DNA of 64,000 bases, taken from assembly GCF_000524195.1 (NCBI RefSeq), contig NW_020170413.1, positions 723,877 through 787,876 of the forward strand, in the 5' to 3' direction. The notes beneath the pieces were generated by a model. The model saw nothing but the letters and a program-made list of their open reading frames with translations. It searched no databases and was not told the DNA's origin. Numbering within the stretch: position 1 is the first letter of the stretch; each line of letters starts with the position of its first letter. Position numbers and translations under genes: made by a program. The DNA comes from Echinococcus granulosus (Eukaryota; Platyhelminthes; Cestoda; Cyclophyllidea; Taeniidae). Below, piece after piece: positions 27,571 to 39,747 of the stretch.

Positions 27571-27889
27571 ACCAAAAGTGTTCTAAGTTAAGATGAGGTG
27601 GACACAGGATTGGTGCCTCATAGCTCTCCTCGGCAACCAAATCCAGTAATTTATGGCTATCTTTTCCCTTCCCCCTTTTCTCTCTTCATACCTTCCTTTT
27701 TCAGTCTCTGCTTGATGTGGTGCGATCCCTGTAAGGGTTGGGAGGTAATTATACCACCGTTGGGAGTCTACGTTTGTGCGAATTTTGTTGCCAAATGAGG
27801 CAAATATAGGGCAAAATAGCAATGAATCGACACGTCTTTTGTTGTGAAGGCTTAGTGACATGAGAATATTCCTGCAATTTCCATAACAA
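27571..27889 (-). mobile_element. Dispersed repeat copy A (candidate solo LTR / TRIM-like element)
   Basis: On the minus strand this aligns collinearly over about 320 bases with plus-strand 63098-63419. Shared blocks include AAATTGCAGRAATATTCTCA, TTCACAACAAAAGACG, TTTGCCTCATTTGGCA, a purine-rich TATGAAGAGAGA stretch and CTTRGAACA near the far end. The 5' end reads TTGTTATGG, compatible with an LTR beginning TGTTATGG. A frame open for 115 codons here reflects the repeat and shows no protein motif. In tapeworms, short non-coding LTR elements (TRIMs) are known in taeniids. I propose that class from size and lack of coding, not from a match. No clear target-site duplication was found. Confidence 0.55.
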
Positions 27890-30631
27890 CCACTAGTATA
27901 TAAAGCGGTGATAGAACCATTGCTTAACACTTACAAGGGAATAAATGATGTGTTGCAAACATCTCTTTTGGTTTGGAAACTATGAGACGTGCAATTAAGT
28001 TTTTGTAACCTTGGTGAAGAAAGGTAAGCAAGCATACGAAGCTTTCTAATATATTTGATTTATTAAAGCAGTCATAGTTAAGTCTAGGAACCTTTTACGA
28101 TGAGACTAGAGAATCCTTTTATCCAAATTTCAGTCGCTTGAAGCAACAACCTCGGCCCAAATTGGCTTTATTTGCGCCAGGCCACTCTTCCAACTTCCAT
28201 ATACACACATTAAGTTGACTAAAGTCCGGAAATGATGACACTCACACGGTGACATGAGGGAATAAGGAGGAAAGGGTAGAGTATTCCTCCGTGAGATATT
28301 CTCGTGGGCATTCTTTACGGCGACCTAAGTCCTTATATTTTCTAGTGGGAATATGACCTTCTTCTGACCGAGTGATTGGCATTGAATCTATTTAAAGCAG
28401 AATTTATTCTTTGGCGAGTTCCATCCACGTCTAGTAAAATTCGACTATAAGTACCGGACCTCCAGGAAACAACTTAGAATAGACAACTGCATTTGTAGTT
28501 TATTATAAGCACGCAAAGCAAATGAAGTGGGGATTGAAAATGAGTCATTTGGCGATACAGTAATTTTATGTTAATTAGCTTAACAAAATTCAAAATGAAA
28601 AACTATTCTCCATTTTAAGTCAGTCCTACAGAAGTCCAAATTTTTGCGATCCCTAATGAAACATGATCAATCTCCCACAAAAATGGGGTTTAGTCCGGTT
28701 ATGGCGTATTCTCGAGAGGTTCACCGCCAGAAATCCTTGGTGAGGGGTTCTGCAACAGCATATTGAATCTTCCTAAAATGCTATCAACATAAATTTTGTT
28801 AGCTTCCAAGACCAAACAAGCTGAAGTCACATCATTTTGGCTTAATTATCATTGTACGGGTTCCATAAAACATAAAATGCAGCATAAATGGACTGACTTA
28901 CCTTCTAATACACTCACACAGGCGGTTTACAGAAAGTCATTTTAGAAAACTGCAACAAACTCGCCAATATTCCTCTTGCTTTTTGCATAAAATGAAGCAC
29001 GATGTATGTTGATTAGTAATGGAATTCAAAAAAATCTTAAACTCGAAATCCTGTCAGTTAACAATCCGGTGCTTTAAAAATTCTCCAGTAAATATTGGGG
29101 AAATTAAGACCATTTCAAATTGGTTGACAACGGAAAACCAATCATCCAGATTTTGTTTATTCACTGCTAAAAGTATTATAAAAGTATCCGTTTTATGATT
29201 GCCTCAAAATTTCGAACAAACTGATATTCCGACTGCCTTCATTTAGCTAAAAGAATTCTAGGTTTTGACTAAGAAAGAAAATTGCAGTGTCAAAAATCCA
29301 TGCCAATCATTAAATTAAACAAATTAAGCCGTGGCTGTTCAAAAAATCCCATAGGCAAAAGAAACATAGAAGAAATGATGGAATTGTGCTCCTTAAAAAT
29401 CAGGCATACCTTTGAAAAGTAAATAATGTAAATCTACAGCTATAAAACGCCATCTACCGATTGTGGGAAATCGAGGATTATTATAGAAGATGAAGGAAAT
29501 CCAACAAAAGTACAGCTTCGCTAACCCTATTTTGACTCTGTTCCCATCTAATACACTATAAGAATTTCCAATGCAAACCGGTAAACAAAGTCACAAGATC
29601 GACTATAAATTCTGATAGAAAAACTGTTTTAAGCTTCTTAAAAAAAATTGGAAGTTCAAAGCAAACAAGTTTACAGTAGATAGGATGGTCGTTGCATCCA
29701 AAACGTTTAAATGAAGCCTAGTCTATTTGAAGCACCATTCGATCAAACTGAAGATGAGGCTTATGTAAAAAGGTATGCAGCTAAATAGCCATCATCTATT
29801 CATCGGGATAATTTGATCACCTTTCTGCCTAAAACCGCCTTTTATCTACCACCCGTGGAAGTCTCTAATGCAGGTCACGGTGGAAAGTGCAAGCATTCAA
29901 TTGCGAGAGTATGCCTCAATAGTAGGTGCAGCTATGCCATGAAAACAAGTTACCTATTATTTTTTGCTCTTTATATTCAAAAATAAGCGAAATACAGTTA
30001 TTTCAAGCCCAAATGCTTAACGGATAGGAAATTGCTGTTCCAGTAGAAATAGCATTCATATGCCTGCTGATACTGGTGTCTATTCGGTTGTAAGTTCAAA
30101 CATTCCAAGTGCGTCCGCATTTACCACTTTTAAGTGTTCACTTTGAAAACAGTAAATATTGTCCACCTTTGCCTAAATACCCAAGTGGATACCTGGTAAT
30201 AAGGATTCCCTACAAATTTTTGGTTACCCTGGTATAAAATAGAATGAAACGCAATTATTTCGGGGATGGTTTTTACCCAAAATGTGACACCTGTGCACGA
30301 AAAATGTAATATCTTACGTAATTTTTAATATCCTGCGTGCATGATTACAGCTTTAGATGACAACTAATGAAAGTGCTGTGATTTCTTCAAAAGACGACGA
30401 TCGCAAGTGAAAAGTTTATTTAAAATAATTGTAGTAGATGTATCTCTATGTAGGAGGCAAAGAGATCAAAGTAACTCATTAGTAATTCGCAAAATTAGCA
30501 CTTGGTAAATAGATCCTATTTTTCAAGATATTTACCCAGGGTGTTCTATTTCACGGGAGAGAGTACAACTATTCAGGACCCCATTCTGCATTAAAATGGA
30601 TATTTAAAAGTCTAAAATCTCTCCCTCCTAG
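27890..30631. other. No feature seen
   Basis: No open frame of note. A minus-strand donor-like site (GAAG|GTAAGTCAG, near 28903) follows a good acceptor, but all three frames of the enclosed 48 bases carry stops, so no coding exon is supported. Confidence 0.6.
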
Positions 30632-30789
30632 TCGGTACAATATCCTGTCACCATAGGACAAAAAATAGATCTGGGGATAGTATTTCTGGGAGAAAACAAC
30701 CACAAGAAGAGGTGGTGATGGCGGCCGAAGTTGTCAGAGCGGAAAGCACTTCCGGCTTGGACACCATGTCTTCCCGCCCTCACTCCTAA
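30632..30789 (+). CDS. Candidate terminal exon in a GC-rich island
   Basis: A strong polypyrimidine acceptor (ATCTCTCCCTCCTAG) ends at 30631. It is followed by two bases completing a codon, 51 open codons and a TAA at 30787-30789. The segment is much GC-richer than its surroundings, with CpGs around GCGGCCGAAG. The peptide is hydrophilic, with a run EEVVMAAEVVRAEST and a Ser-rich end, as seen in disordered C-termini. An internal ATG in a good context (GTGATGGCGG) would give a 23-residue ORF if this were a first exon. No classical AATAAA follows within 60 bases; an ATATAAA lies about 45 bases downstream. Function unknown. Confidence 0.3.
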
Positions 30790-32623
30790 TCTATCCTTGT
30801 GTCACTGTGGATGACTCAAACTGCCGTCGCCAACATATAAAGCATTTTTTTGGAGGAAGGAGAAAATGGTGAGAAAAAGGTTGCAAGGTAGGGCGAAATT
30901 ATTAAATGGAGAAAATATTTGGTTCTTGCAACTTGGAAAATCTAGTAATTAATGCATGGGTAATTAAAATAACTAGTATACATGACATACGCAAAGATTC
31001 CCAAGCCCATATTAGTGTTGGGCCAACTCAAAATAATTGAAAGGCCCTTCATTTGAAGAAGTAAAGATACACTGTGCTAAAATATTGTTAGACAGCTTAT
31101 TAAATCAGTCTTATTCATTTTATTGAGCTAAGGTTACTTTAGTGTTAATTTTGGAGGAGGTAAGTAGGGACTACTATTTTTAGAGAAAAATTTACGGCTG
31201 GTAAATAGCAGTATTTATTTCTTAATGTAGTCAGTTGATATATTTATGCATATAGTCCAATGTTCCAATGAAACATATGAAGGTTCAGCACCGAAATACT
31301 TGCCATCATGGATAAAACGAGCTAAGTCGTCCTAGGTACCTGAAGTATTAAAATGTTCAGAAGGACTTTGCTGTTATGACAGAATAATTTGTCCAGTGTA
31401 CCATTTTACAGCCGATAATTCACTGATTATAGGAGATAGATGCCTTAAAGTTTGCTAATCTCAGTGGAAAGCTGGGAGCCATTGACATTAAAAGCGTTTT
31501 CTTTGACTTCTGTCTGTCATCTTTGAAACGTCTACATTATTATGCTGGGCAACCAAACACCTCGTCATCTCACCGTTCTATGCTTGAAGTCTCGTGTCCT
31601 AGTTGGTGTTTGCGGGTTTTACACCTTAGGTCGTAAAAATTTGTTTATCAGCAGACTCTTTATAGATGCACACACTACCACTGCTACTTGCATTTGGAGG
31701 AGGGAGGGTTAACGCAAACGCCTTAGTCACTACAGTCCCGGGAGTGGACAGCAGTAAAAAGAGTGAAGTGAGATCGAAGGCGATTGCATGAGCTAGAAGA
31801 AGTCTAAATAATTTTCTGACCAGTATCTGTCTTATCTTTGGCCATGGACTAAGTACATAGTCTCTTGTTCTCCAAGCATGTGGGAGACGCGTTAAGCATT
31901 TGACTGATGCCTTATTTGCGGCTTTAGTTGCAGAAAATCAGCATTTGCCATTTCAATGTAGAATGTATTGACTTCTTCACGATATTTGCGCTAAACATGC
32001 TTGTAACTGCATATATTTGTATCTTATATTGCATATTTTAGCACAAATGGACGTTCAATTATAAATCAGGATCTGACTCTTTATAAATTCACCTTCTCGA
32101 GTTTCTTATTATTGCGTTTCACAGCAGCAATGCGGAGCTCGGTGACTAGAATTTGGTTCTTCCAAAGGTTCACAACCACATATCGCCTTTGTGGTTGACT
32201 TTGACAAAAAGATTAGAGTGAAGCCACGGATTTATGCTATTTTACTCAGGCTTTATAAAAATACCTACTTTTAGTCAGGAGAAGTGGGTCTAATGAGGAT
32301 AGTCAAATCCGTAAAATCTTAGGATGAAAGACCCGCAAAAGCCCATTAAATAAACCGTATTGAAACAAATTAGTATTACGCATAGTAAATTTAACAGAAA
32401 TATATGAGGGATTTTAAAAAGCATTCTAAGGCAAACGATAAATGCGTAGAATTCAAATACTTGGTAGCCGTAGATTATGCAATAACCTGAGAATAATACA
32501 GGAAGATAAATAAAGAATTGTAAGATAGTGATGAAGATGAATGAAATGCGTGGTATTCAGTTTCTTGGAATGTATTTGGATTTTGAAGAAACATTTCAAC
32601 ACAAAGCGAGTCCAAGGCTCGAG

Positions 32624-32647
32624 TTAAATTTATCATTAAATTTATCA
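32624..32647. repeat. 12-base tandem duplication (TTAAATTTATCA x2)
   Basis: Two perfect adjacent copies of TTAAATTTATCA, most simply explained by slippage. A partial third copy does not continue beyond 32650. Confidence 0.9.
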
Positions 32648-33243
32648 TTTAACATTCTCGATTGATACATGCAGGTAAAGAAGTGGACATCCATCATCAA
32701 AGCCACCAATATGAAGGAATTGAAAAATTTCTGGTAATGGTAAAATGTTGCCTAACGGCTGTCCATGTAGGAGAATCATTACCGCAGAGAACAAAAAATC
32801 CCAAGGAAAGATAAGAACGGGGATTTGAAGTGCGATCCACCAAAACACTGTAAAACTATGGAATTCAGGATCCTCTGCAATGGCTAAGTACTCCAAAACT
32901 TAGTGGAAAACAAACTTCTAATTTGTTTGTAATATTAGTTGAAACAACGGCAGAAGTTAACTTATTCTATTGTAAAAGTAGAAATGGATAAGTTTTAAAT
33001 GCTATTCATTTCTTTAGCCTTAAGCGTAATGCATGGTATTTGTTCATTTAAAAAATATAAATGCTTTAATTCAAAATTTTATTAAATTTTGTTATCTTTG
33101 AAAAGGTTTTTTACAACCTCTCAGGGTTAAATCAAGGACTGTAAGCTCAAAACTTTATCCTTTCGCAACAGTGCGTAGATCAGGTTTTAAAATCGGTAAA
33201 ATCATGATTTATTGCTGAACCTTCTATATTTCTGTGTTCTCAG

Positions 33244-33389
33244 ATGGTCTCTGTCCATCATTTGGGGCGAGTTATTCACGGAAAAAACAGTACAACCATA
33301 TTGATACGGTTAAATTGAAAGGTTACAATCCTATCACAAAAATTCATCTAAACATATTCCTTACTGACGTTTTCTTCCCGTCAGAGATG
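33244..33389 (+). CDS. Candidate internal exon with strong splice sites
   Basis: The acceptor is a textbook pyrimidine tract (CTATATTTCTGTGTTCTCAG) and the donor is ATG|GTAAGTAG. The 146 bases between are open in one frame as two bases plus 48 codons, so the exon would begin in phase 1 and end in phase 0. The peptide starts GLCPSFGASYSRKKQYN and ends DVFFPSEM. I recognise no domain. The next plus-strand segment with a good donor (about 33593-33736, then GTGAGT) does not join in phase. Two strong sites flanking an open frame make this worth an RNA check, but an isolated internal exon without partners is weak evidence. Confidence 0.25.
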
Positions 33390-36300
33390 GTAAGTAGATA
33401 CTGCATCCTTGTATAGTGATTTTATAATAAAGTATAAAATGAACAAAGGAATTTTAACAGTCACAGATATCTTTTATAAAATTAAGAACTGAATTGTCAA
33501 ATGGTGGATTGACAAGTTTGAAATGCTTGACTAATTAATGTCACTTAGGAGGACTTCATCACTTTGGATTTTAAGTGGGAAATAAAAATTTGACAGTTTC
33601 ACAAAACAACAAACATAATAGGCACTTAGATTTAAGGATTTTGTTTAACGAAATGTTTTATTCCTTTGCAAAAGTTTTGTTTCAATCAAACCCTTATCAT
33701 CAAATTTCACATTATTTGCACCGCTTTCTTGGTTTCAGTGAGTATTCGGGGCGAATTCATTTAACTATCGTTTGTTAACAGCAGTAGACGAAGAAAATAT
33801 ATTTTCTTAATACTTTTTGCTGTACCCACTGATATTTTCCCACATATTCTGCAAAGTGATTTTGTTCCTGATCCATACTGTCCGAACAAAGATCGCTGTA
33901 CCCTATTTGTGTAACGATAAGGGGTTGCAAAGACCCAAATCGTAATTCGTTACCGAATTTCATAAATCACCCTTCATTCATCCGTCCTCTAATTAGATCG
34001 CTTTCCCTGTAGAGGTGAGCGCTGTCATATTCAAGTTTTTTGACCATTTGCGGGATATTTTGCGTGTTTGATAAAAAAAGTTGCGCATAGGAATATTTGG
34101 TATCATAGTTATATTTAAAAATCGGCAAACCATAAGAGGCAGATCATCAAAAATTTAAACAGAAGAGGGAGAAAACGGGTTTTTAAATGAACCAAAAGTA
34201 GTTTATTTCAAACTTTAAAAACAGGGTTTTAAGTACGTGAAAGATGTCAAATTTTGGAGCAAGAGTGGCTTGATAATTCTATTAATAGGTGGGTTCTAAT
34301 AGTTTGGTATTCTAACAAGGCGTATTTGTGACTGGCGTCAAGAATGTGTGACAGACGCTCTCTAACCTTTTAGCATAATCGCTGCTCAAAGTGGAATCGC
34401 GGAGGGTATAACACATGGTATTCTCCGTCTGAACAGCAAAAGTTAGCCCTTTGTGTGCCTCAGTGATCGAAGAAACCGGGTAACGAACGTGTTAAATAGA
34501 AGAAGAACAATTTTGGCATGAAATGCTGCTTTTTGAAATTAGTATACAAAAATTGCAGCCGCACAAGAAAATAACATCAAGTTTAATAGAATTTGGATTA
34601 TAAAATGACTGATTCCCTATTAAAAGGCCAAATACATGATCCTACAAAGAAGTTTTAGCGAAATTGTTAAAATTTCCTTCCCTAAAATATTTCAAAATCT
34701 TTTATTACGCAGAAGTCAAAATATTGATGGAAAAACGATTTAACTACCGCAAAGATACACTCTTAAAAAAGTGCAATATTGTTCAAATATCCTTAACGGC
34801 CATTTATAGGTTTTTTCTTACGTAACTTAAAAATTGTTTTTTTCATTAAAAGTAGTTATGAGTGCAGAAGACTGGGTTCCCGTCCGCGTTAATAGCATGG
34901 CCAATCGGCAGCCCTGTACTTGAGTCATAATGGCTCAAAAAAACCTCATTCCGACGGTGGTGGGTTTGTGCTTCTTTCAGCAGTAAACTATGCGTGGAAG
35001 CATACTATTCCCTCCGTCTACATTCTGAATAGTCGGCTGGTAATTTAAGATACGGCGGAACTCCCTGCTCAGATTTGATTAAATTTATGTTCCTTTGGTT
35101 ATCTTCACTCCTTTTAAGAGTAAAAGTAAATGCCAGCAGGAGAGTTCTAAACAGTTACGCTTTATCCACACCTAGCCAAAAGGCACCATATTCTGCTAAG
35201 ATGAAAATAGAGAGCTAAAATTCTTTTTGTAGCTGCTCGGGAAACTCAAAGCCTTTAATTCAATAAAGCCATTAACGTGACCATATGGTGTTATAGAAGT
35301 GAGGAGCTGAAGGATGCAATCAAGCCTTCCATGACCATGCGAATGATTTATTGTCTCTGCTTTATTTTCATTGCCTTTTTTCAATGAATGTCTTTTCGGC
35401 TGTTCCTCGAGGTGGGTGGCCTTTTTACTTCTAATGTTGATATCACAAAATGATTTGCTCATACATGAAAAATAGTGGAAGAACTTAAATGTTGATGCCT
35501 TTCCTTAAAAAGTGGCAAATTTTTGCCTACGTTTAATTAAAAATGCCGATTATTATCACTAGCTTGACTCTTCCAAGTAAACGAGAATCTTAACTGCTAT
35601 TTCAAAAATAGAACCTTCCATACAGGCCTTATAGTCTGACATATTTTGCATATGTGGATGTTACTTTTGCAGAAAACAGAACTACACGAGTTGATGACCG
35701 CATATGGATTATAAAATCAAGATCTTCAATGGTAGTGCAAGATTGGCTTTTTATCAAACTCAGAATTGAGATAAGTAGTATGCTGCGGGCATTCCGCCTG
35801 AAATATCAAAGTCATTTTAATCCCATTTAAATTGACCAATTCAAACTGACGAATGACTTTTACATTATGAAGATTGCTAGACAAAAGAGCCAATTAGTGA
35901 TTGTCCTCCAAACAACTCTCATAACAGTTCTTTTATAGGACACTATTTCACGCATGACAAGCCCCAGACAGAAGTGTTCATTAAGAATTTTTATCGCTGA
36001 TGGTGAGCAAACAGTTGCGGTTGGGATTTGCCCCAGGTAACTCAGCACAACTCAGAGGTCTGCCTAAAGAATTCCCCTGACATACTTCTGCCAGCCAAAG
36101 AAAAGTATATTTCCTACGAAACAACACATGGCTTCGTGCCTTACATCGTAGAACCTAGCCATGTGAAGAATCTTATTTCAGGATGAAAAGGAAGTCTGAC
36201 CTCCTTCGCATTTTCTTGCTGATATATTCAAAAAGACCATAGTTTCCCGTTAACTTAGAAAATTCCATGCAAAATAGATGAGTAGGAAAGTAGTTAGACC

Positions 36301-39300
36301 TGAGTTTTTGCTTTTGGGAACAAAACAACCTAAAACAAGGGAATGTGTTTTAGCCTTATTAAGGAAGGGTTTAGGGTTTAATGATCAAAAATACGGCAAA
36401 CAAACTAAACTTTTAGTTTTACAAACACTTTTCCTAAAAAGGCTCAGCAAACTCTTGTTCACCTTAATTTTAACAAAGATTATTTAAGCAAAAAGCACTT
36501 GATAGTTCTCATTACACGAGTCTCGGTACGGCAACATAGTTTAATACTGCTATTTACATGTAAAGTTAAATGCCATAGATTAAAAGAATCTTGGGTTTCA
36601 TGCAATAAATGTGAACTCACACAATCACACAATGCGTAAGAAAGTGGACAGTTTAGTTTCGGCATGCTTGAAAAATTTCAAATTCATTGAAAATATTTAA
36701 GATTTTTTAGACATAAACCTATTAGTTTATTTTCCTTTTTATTTGGCATGGCCGTTAACAGTCCTCTATGTCCGTTGCACCAGTACTGCAAGGGAATTTA
36801 AGTTTATTCACAGGAAAATCCCGTGGCCAAATTTTCTTCACTAGAGCCCTTAAAATGCAATTTTTCGTACGAGGTTGTGGATATGTTTAACTCCAAGTGG
36901 TAACCCTTTCAACCTAATACCAATCAAAAATCTCCATGATACAAAATTACAAAAAAAGGAGTTGCCTACCCACTGGTACCCTTAAAGCTTCTACCGAGAT
37001 CAACAATTCTTAGCAAACTTTGTAATCGGTGTACTTCTGATAGTAAGGAGAGCCTTAGAGGATAGTAACCATACATATTAATGCACTTCCATAAAAATAT
37101 CCTTATTTAGTCAGTTATTAGTCGTCTGCCAATAAAATTAAACTAGAGGGAATCTCGTTCCCCCAATGTACATGGTAGCATTTTATGTTTATGTAGTATC
37201 ACCGACTCTTAAAACCCATTTGCGATAACAAATATCAAAAACGTTTGTATTTGTCTCATTTTTGTTCACCTCCGGGATCACTTAAATGTCTTAATAACTC
37301 GCTTAACAAATAAAAATTCTTCTCGAATCATCTTAACTTCAGGACATGTAAGATACTTAATAGTCTTCGATAAATATTTGATAAAGCTTTCCCATTATTT
37401 ACAAAATAACATAAGCCAGTTGTATTTCTTGACCATCATATGAATTTTCTAATTTCTTTCCCAACTCACATATCTGGATGTACACTGTAGATGAATTTAC
37501 AGTTAAGGTGTAATCAAAAATTTATAGTTAATGTGTGCTCTGGACTATGAAACTGTTTCACATCCGGCATGGAGGATTTGAAAAGCAAGTCTTAAATGAT
37601 TTCCTCTTTAAATTTTAAGTGAAGGTACACTGCTCTAGCGGATATTGTGGATTCACTTTAGTGAATGCCTACTTCCCTTGAGCCTGAAGAAACAGGATTA
37701 CTGTGGTCACTGAGTTGTAACCTTTATGGTAACTTAAAAATAAGAACGTGTTTTATGTCAAATTTTGAGCCGAGGACATGAAATGCAGGGCAATATTTAA
37801 CTGTTTCATCAAAACGTGGGCAAATTTCACGAGACAATTATTCTGTAGGTGGAACATAAATGCCTTTAATTTAGGCCTGAATCAAAAGAACGGCGCCTTT
37901 TAAGTTACGAGTCGACAGAAGCTCCCTTAGATCTGAAAACGGCGAAAACTTGTGATGAGCTGGAAAAGGTACAAAAAGACACTTCGATAAATGCTTCCGG
38001 TCTTAACTCCGGGATAGGGAATTTATAATATCTCTGAAATGCTAAGGTGCCTGACAATTTTGTTAAAAAATAGAGGCAATTTTAACTTGTTTTCAGATAT
38101 CAAACAAGTCAATCATAGCCACGTGGTCATTGAAATAAAACGGTGACTCCAATCAAAGATGGGAAAATGTCAGTCTCGGCTGCATTTACCTAAATAAAGG
38201 TGAAAACATAGGGAGGAATTTAAACTTTATCTGCCTAGGTACAACCTCGTAGGTGAAAAAGCATTCTTATTATCTTCGGTCACGGAGCTAGTGGTGATAG
38301 TTAAGAACAAGAAGTTCCTTATGGTATTAGAGACCTACTTAACGTAGCTACAGGCTTAAAACTTTGACAAATTAGGATTATACCATCTATAATGCATGAT
38401 TATGAAGCAACGAGGTGGCAAAATATCTAGTGTTTATTCGAAAGTTTCACGGAATGCAAAAGAAAGGAAAAGTAGTACAAAAGCAAATGAGGAATTATAT
38501 CAATTAGGCAATTTTTGGTTAGGCCATGTGTTCACCATCGTTAACTCTTCCATCGTCGTTGTTTTCTTCATCATCTGGGTGTCGTAGTGTTGAATTTCGT
38601 GTCTTTTCTTTTAATAAACTAATAAAGAGTCCACTCTTTAAACTTTGTCAGAATTGTCCCAAGAAGTAAACGGGGAGTATTAATTGGTTACCACTGTGAA
38701 AGAAAATAGCTCTTGTTTATTTATTTGAATGATTTGACGAGAATCTGAATTTGCAGAGACTTAAGAGTGAAGGGATAATTAATGCAACATTAGGGCCAAT
38801 CAGTCTTCCCAGTTGTTTTTTCTGTATCATGATCAGGGGTGACTGACGAAGTAGCAGATTTGGGCAATTTCACTGAATCTACCATGAAGACTGCTTAAAG
38901 TATTTATAAAAACGTCTAGAATTATGAGTGGGTGAGTCTTTCTACATTCAATCGGAGTGAAAGTAACAAAAACGCCCGCCTGGGGTATTTAAAAAATGGA
39001 AAAAAAATTAGCAAGGAGTAAATGCATTCCATCATTTGTTGGAGCCACCTTAAAATCAGTATTTCAATAGATACCTCTACTGGTAAGTAAACGTTCCTCG
39101 GAATAGCGATTGGTTCACGAAATGTACTCATTGCTATAACACCGACCCGTCTTTATCAATGAATTGTGCATACATCGCCACAATACAGTAAACACCGCAT
39201 CGCTAAAGCTGAAATGGAATACCCACTCGCCTCAGTGGGTACTCAGTGTGCAATTCTTTAAAATTAAATGCTCCGTAATAGCCAATCCAGAAGGATGGTC

Positions 39301-39461
39301 GCTCTTTTTTTGAATCCCTAGATCTTAAAGAGTGGTGATTCAAGCAGTCACCAACTCCTATAAAAAGCCTATCTATTTCACAATTATTCCTAAATTATTT
39401 ATCCTGTTACCCTAGGTCGAAACAAGTTAGGTTAAAATTATTGTTTTACCCATTGTCCCAG
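33390..39461. other. No confident gene; scattered splice-like signals
   Basis: This follows the candidate exon at 33244-33389. A segment near 33593-33736 ends in GTGAGT. Around 34980-35040 a pyrimidine-rich acceptor is followed by a short open stretch ending in GTAATT. An 88-codon ATG frame (35196-35462, minus strand) lacks other support. None can be linked into a gene. Confidence 0.5.
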
Positions 39462-39705
39462 ACACATGGTTCAAATCATGCAAAATAAATGTTTAAAAGA
39501 TATGATCGGCAAAATTGGCAGGACATTTGGGAAAGCTAGCGCTAATGCTAATACTCAAATTGACCTTTACAATAAAATTTATAAATTTGTAAGTTTATCG
39601 GCTGCCAAAATAGGTGCGCTTGATCCCAAAGCAATTATTACGATGTACACAAATCAACAGGCAAAGGCTACTGTCATACCAGCAAGAAAAATGAACCCTA
39701 TTTAA
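39462..39705 (+). CDS. Candidate terminal exon, unknown protein
   Basis: A pyrimidine-rich acceptor (TTTTACCCATTGTCCCAG) ends at 39461. The next 244 bases are open to a TAA at 39703-39705. The frame contains an ATG at 39466, four bases in, so the segment could also be a small intronless ORF of 79 codons. The peptide is basic and polar (it includes GKIGRTFGKASANANTQ and AAKIGALDPKAII), with no signal peptide, membrane span or family motif that I recognise. AATAAA at 39742-39747 lies 37 bases after the stop. I found no upstream exon that joins in phase. The region 39018-39072 ends in a good donor, CTG|GTAAGT, but its phase does not match. Acceptor, open frame and poly(A) signal agree, but each is individually likely by chance. 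Confidence 0.3.
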
Positions 39706-39747
39706 AGTAGATAAACAGAGTTTTAAAACCTCGTTTTCTACAATAAA

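Noticed and set aside
27583..27930. Open frame of 115 codons on the minus strand
   Set aside because: It lies inside repeat copy A. The similar frame in copy B is explained by shared repeat nucleotides, and no protein motif is present.
32645..32896. Minus-strand frame with a faint protein-kinase-like look (WWIALQIP, then a D.L.SAVM.L.HGQPL pattern)
   Set aside because: The APE and DVWSFG-type motifs are not actually present, there are no supporting splice sites, and the length is within chance.
39468..39480. GGTTCAAATC resembling a tRNA B box
   Set aside because: There is no matching A box upstream and no cloverleaf can be folded around it.
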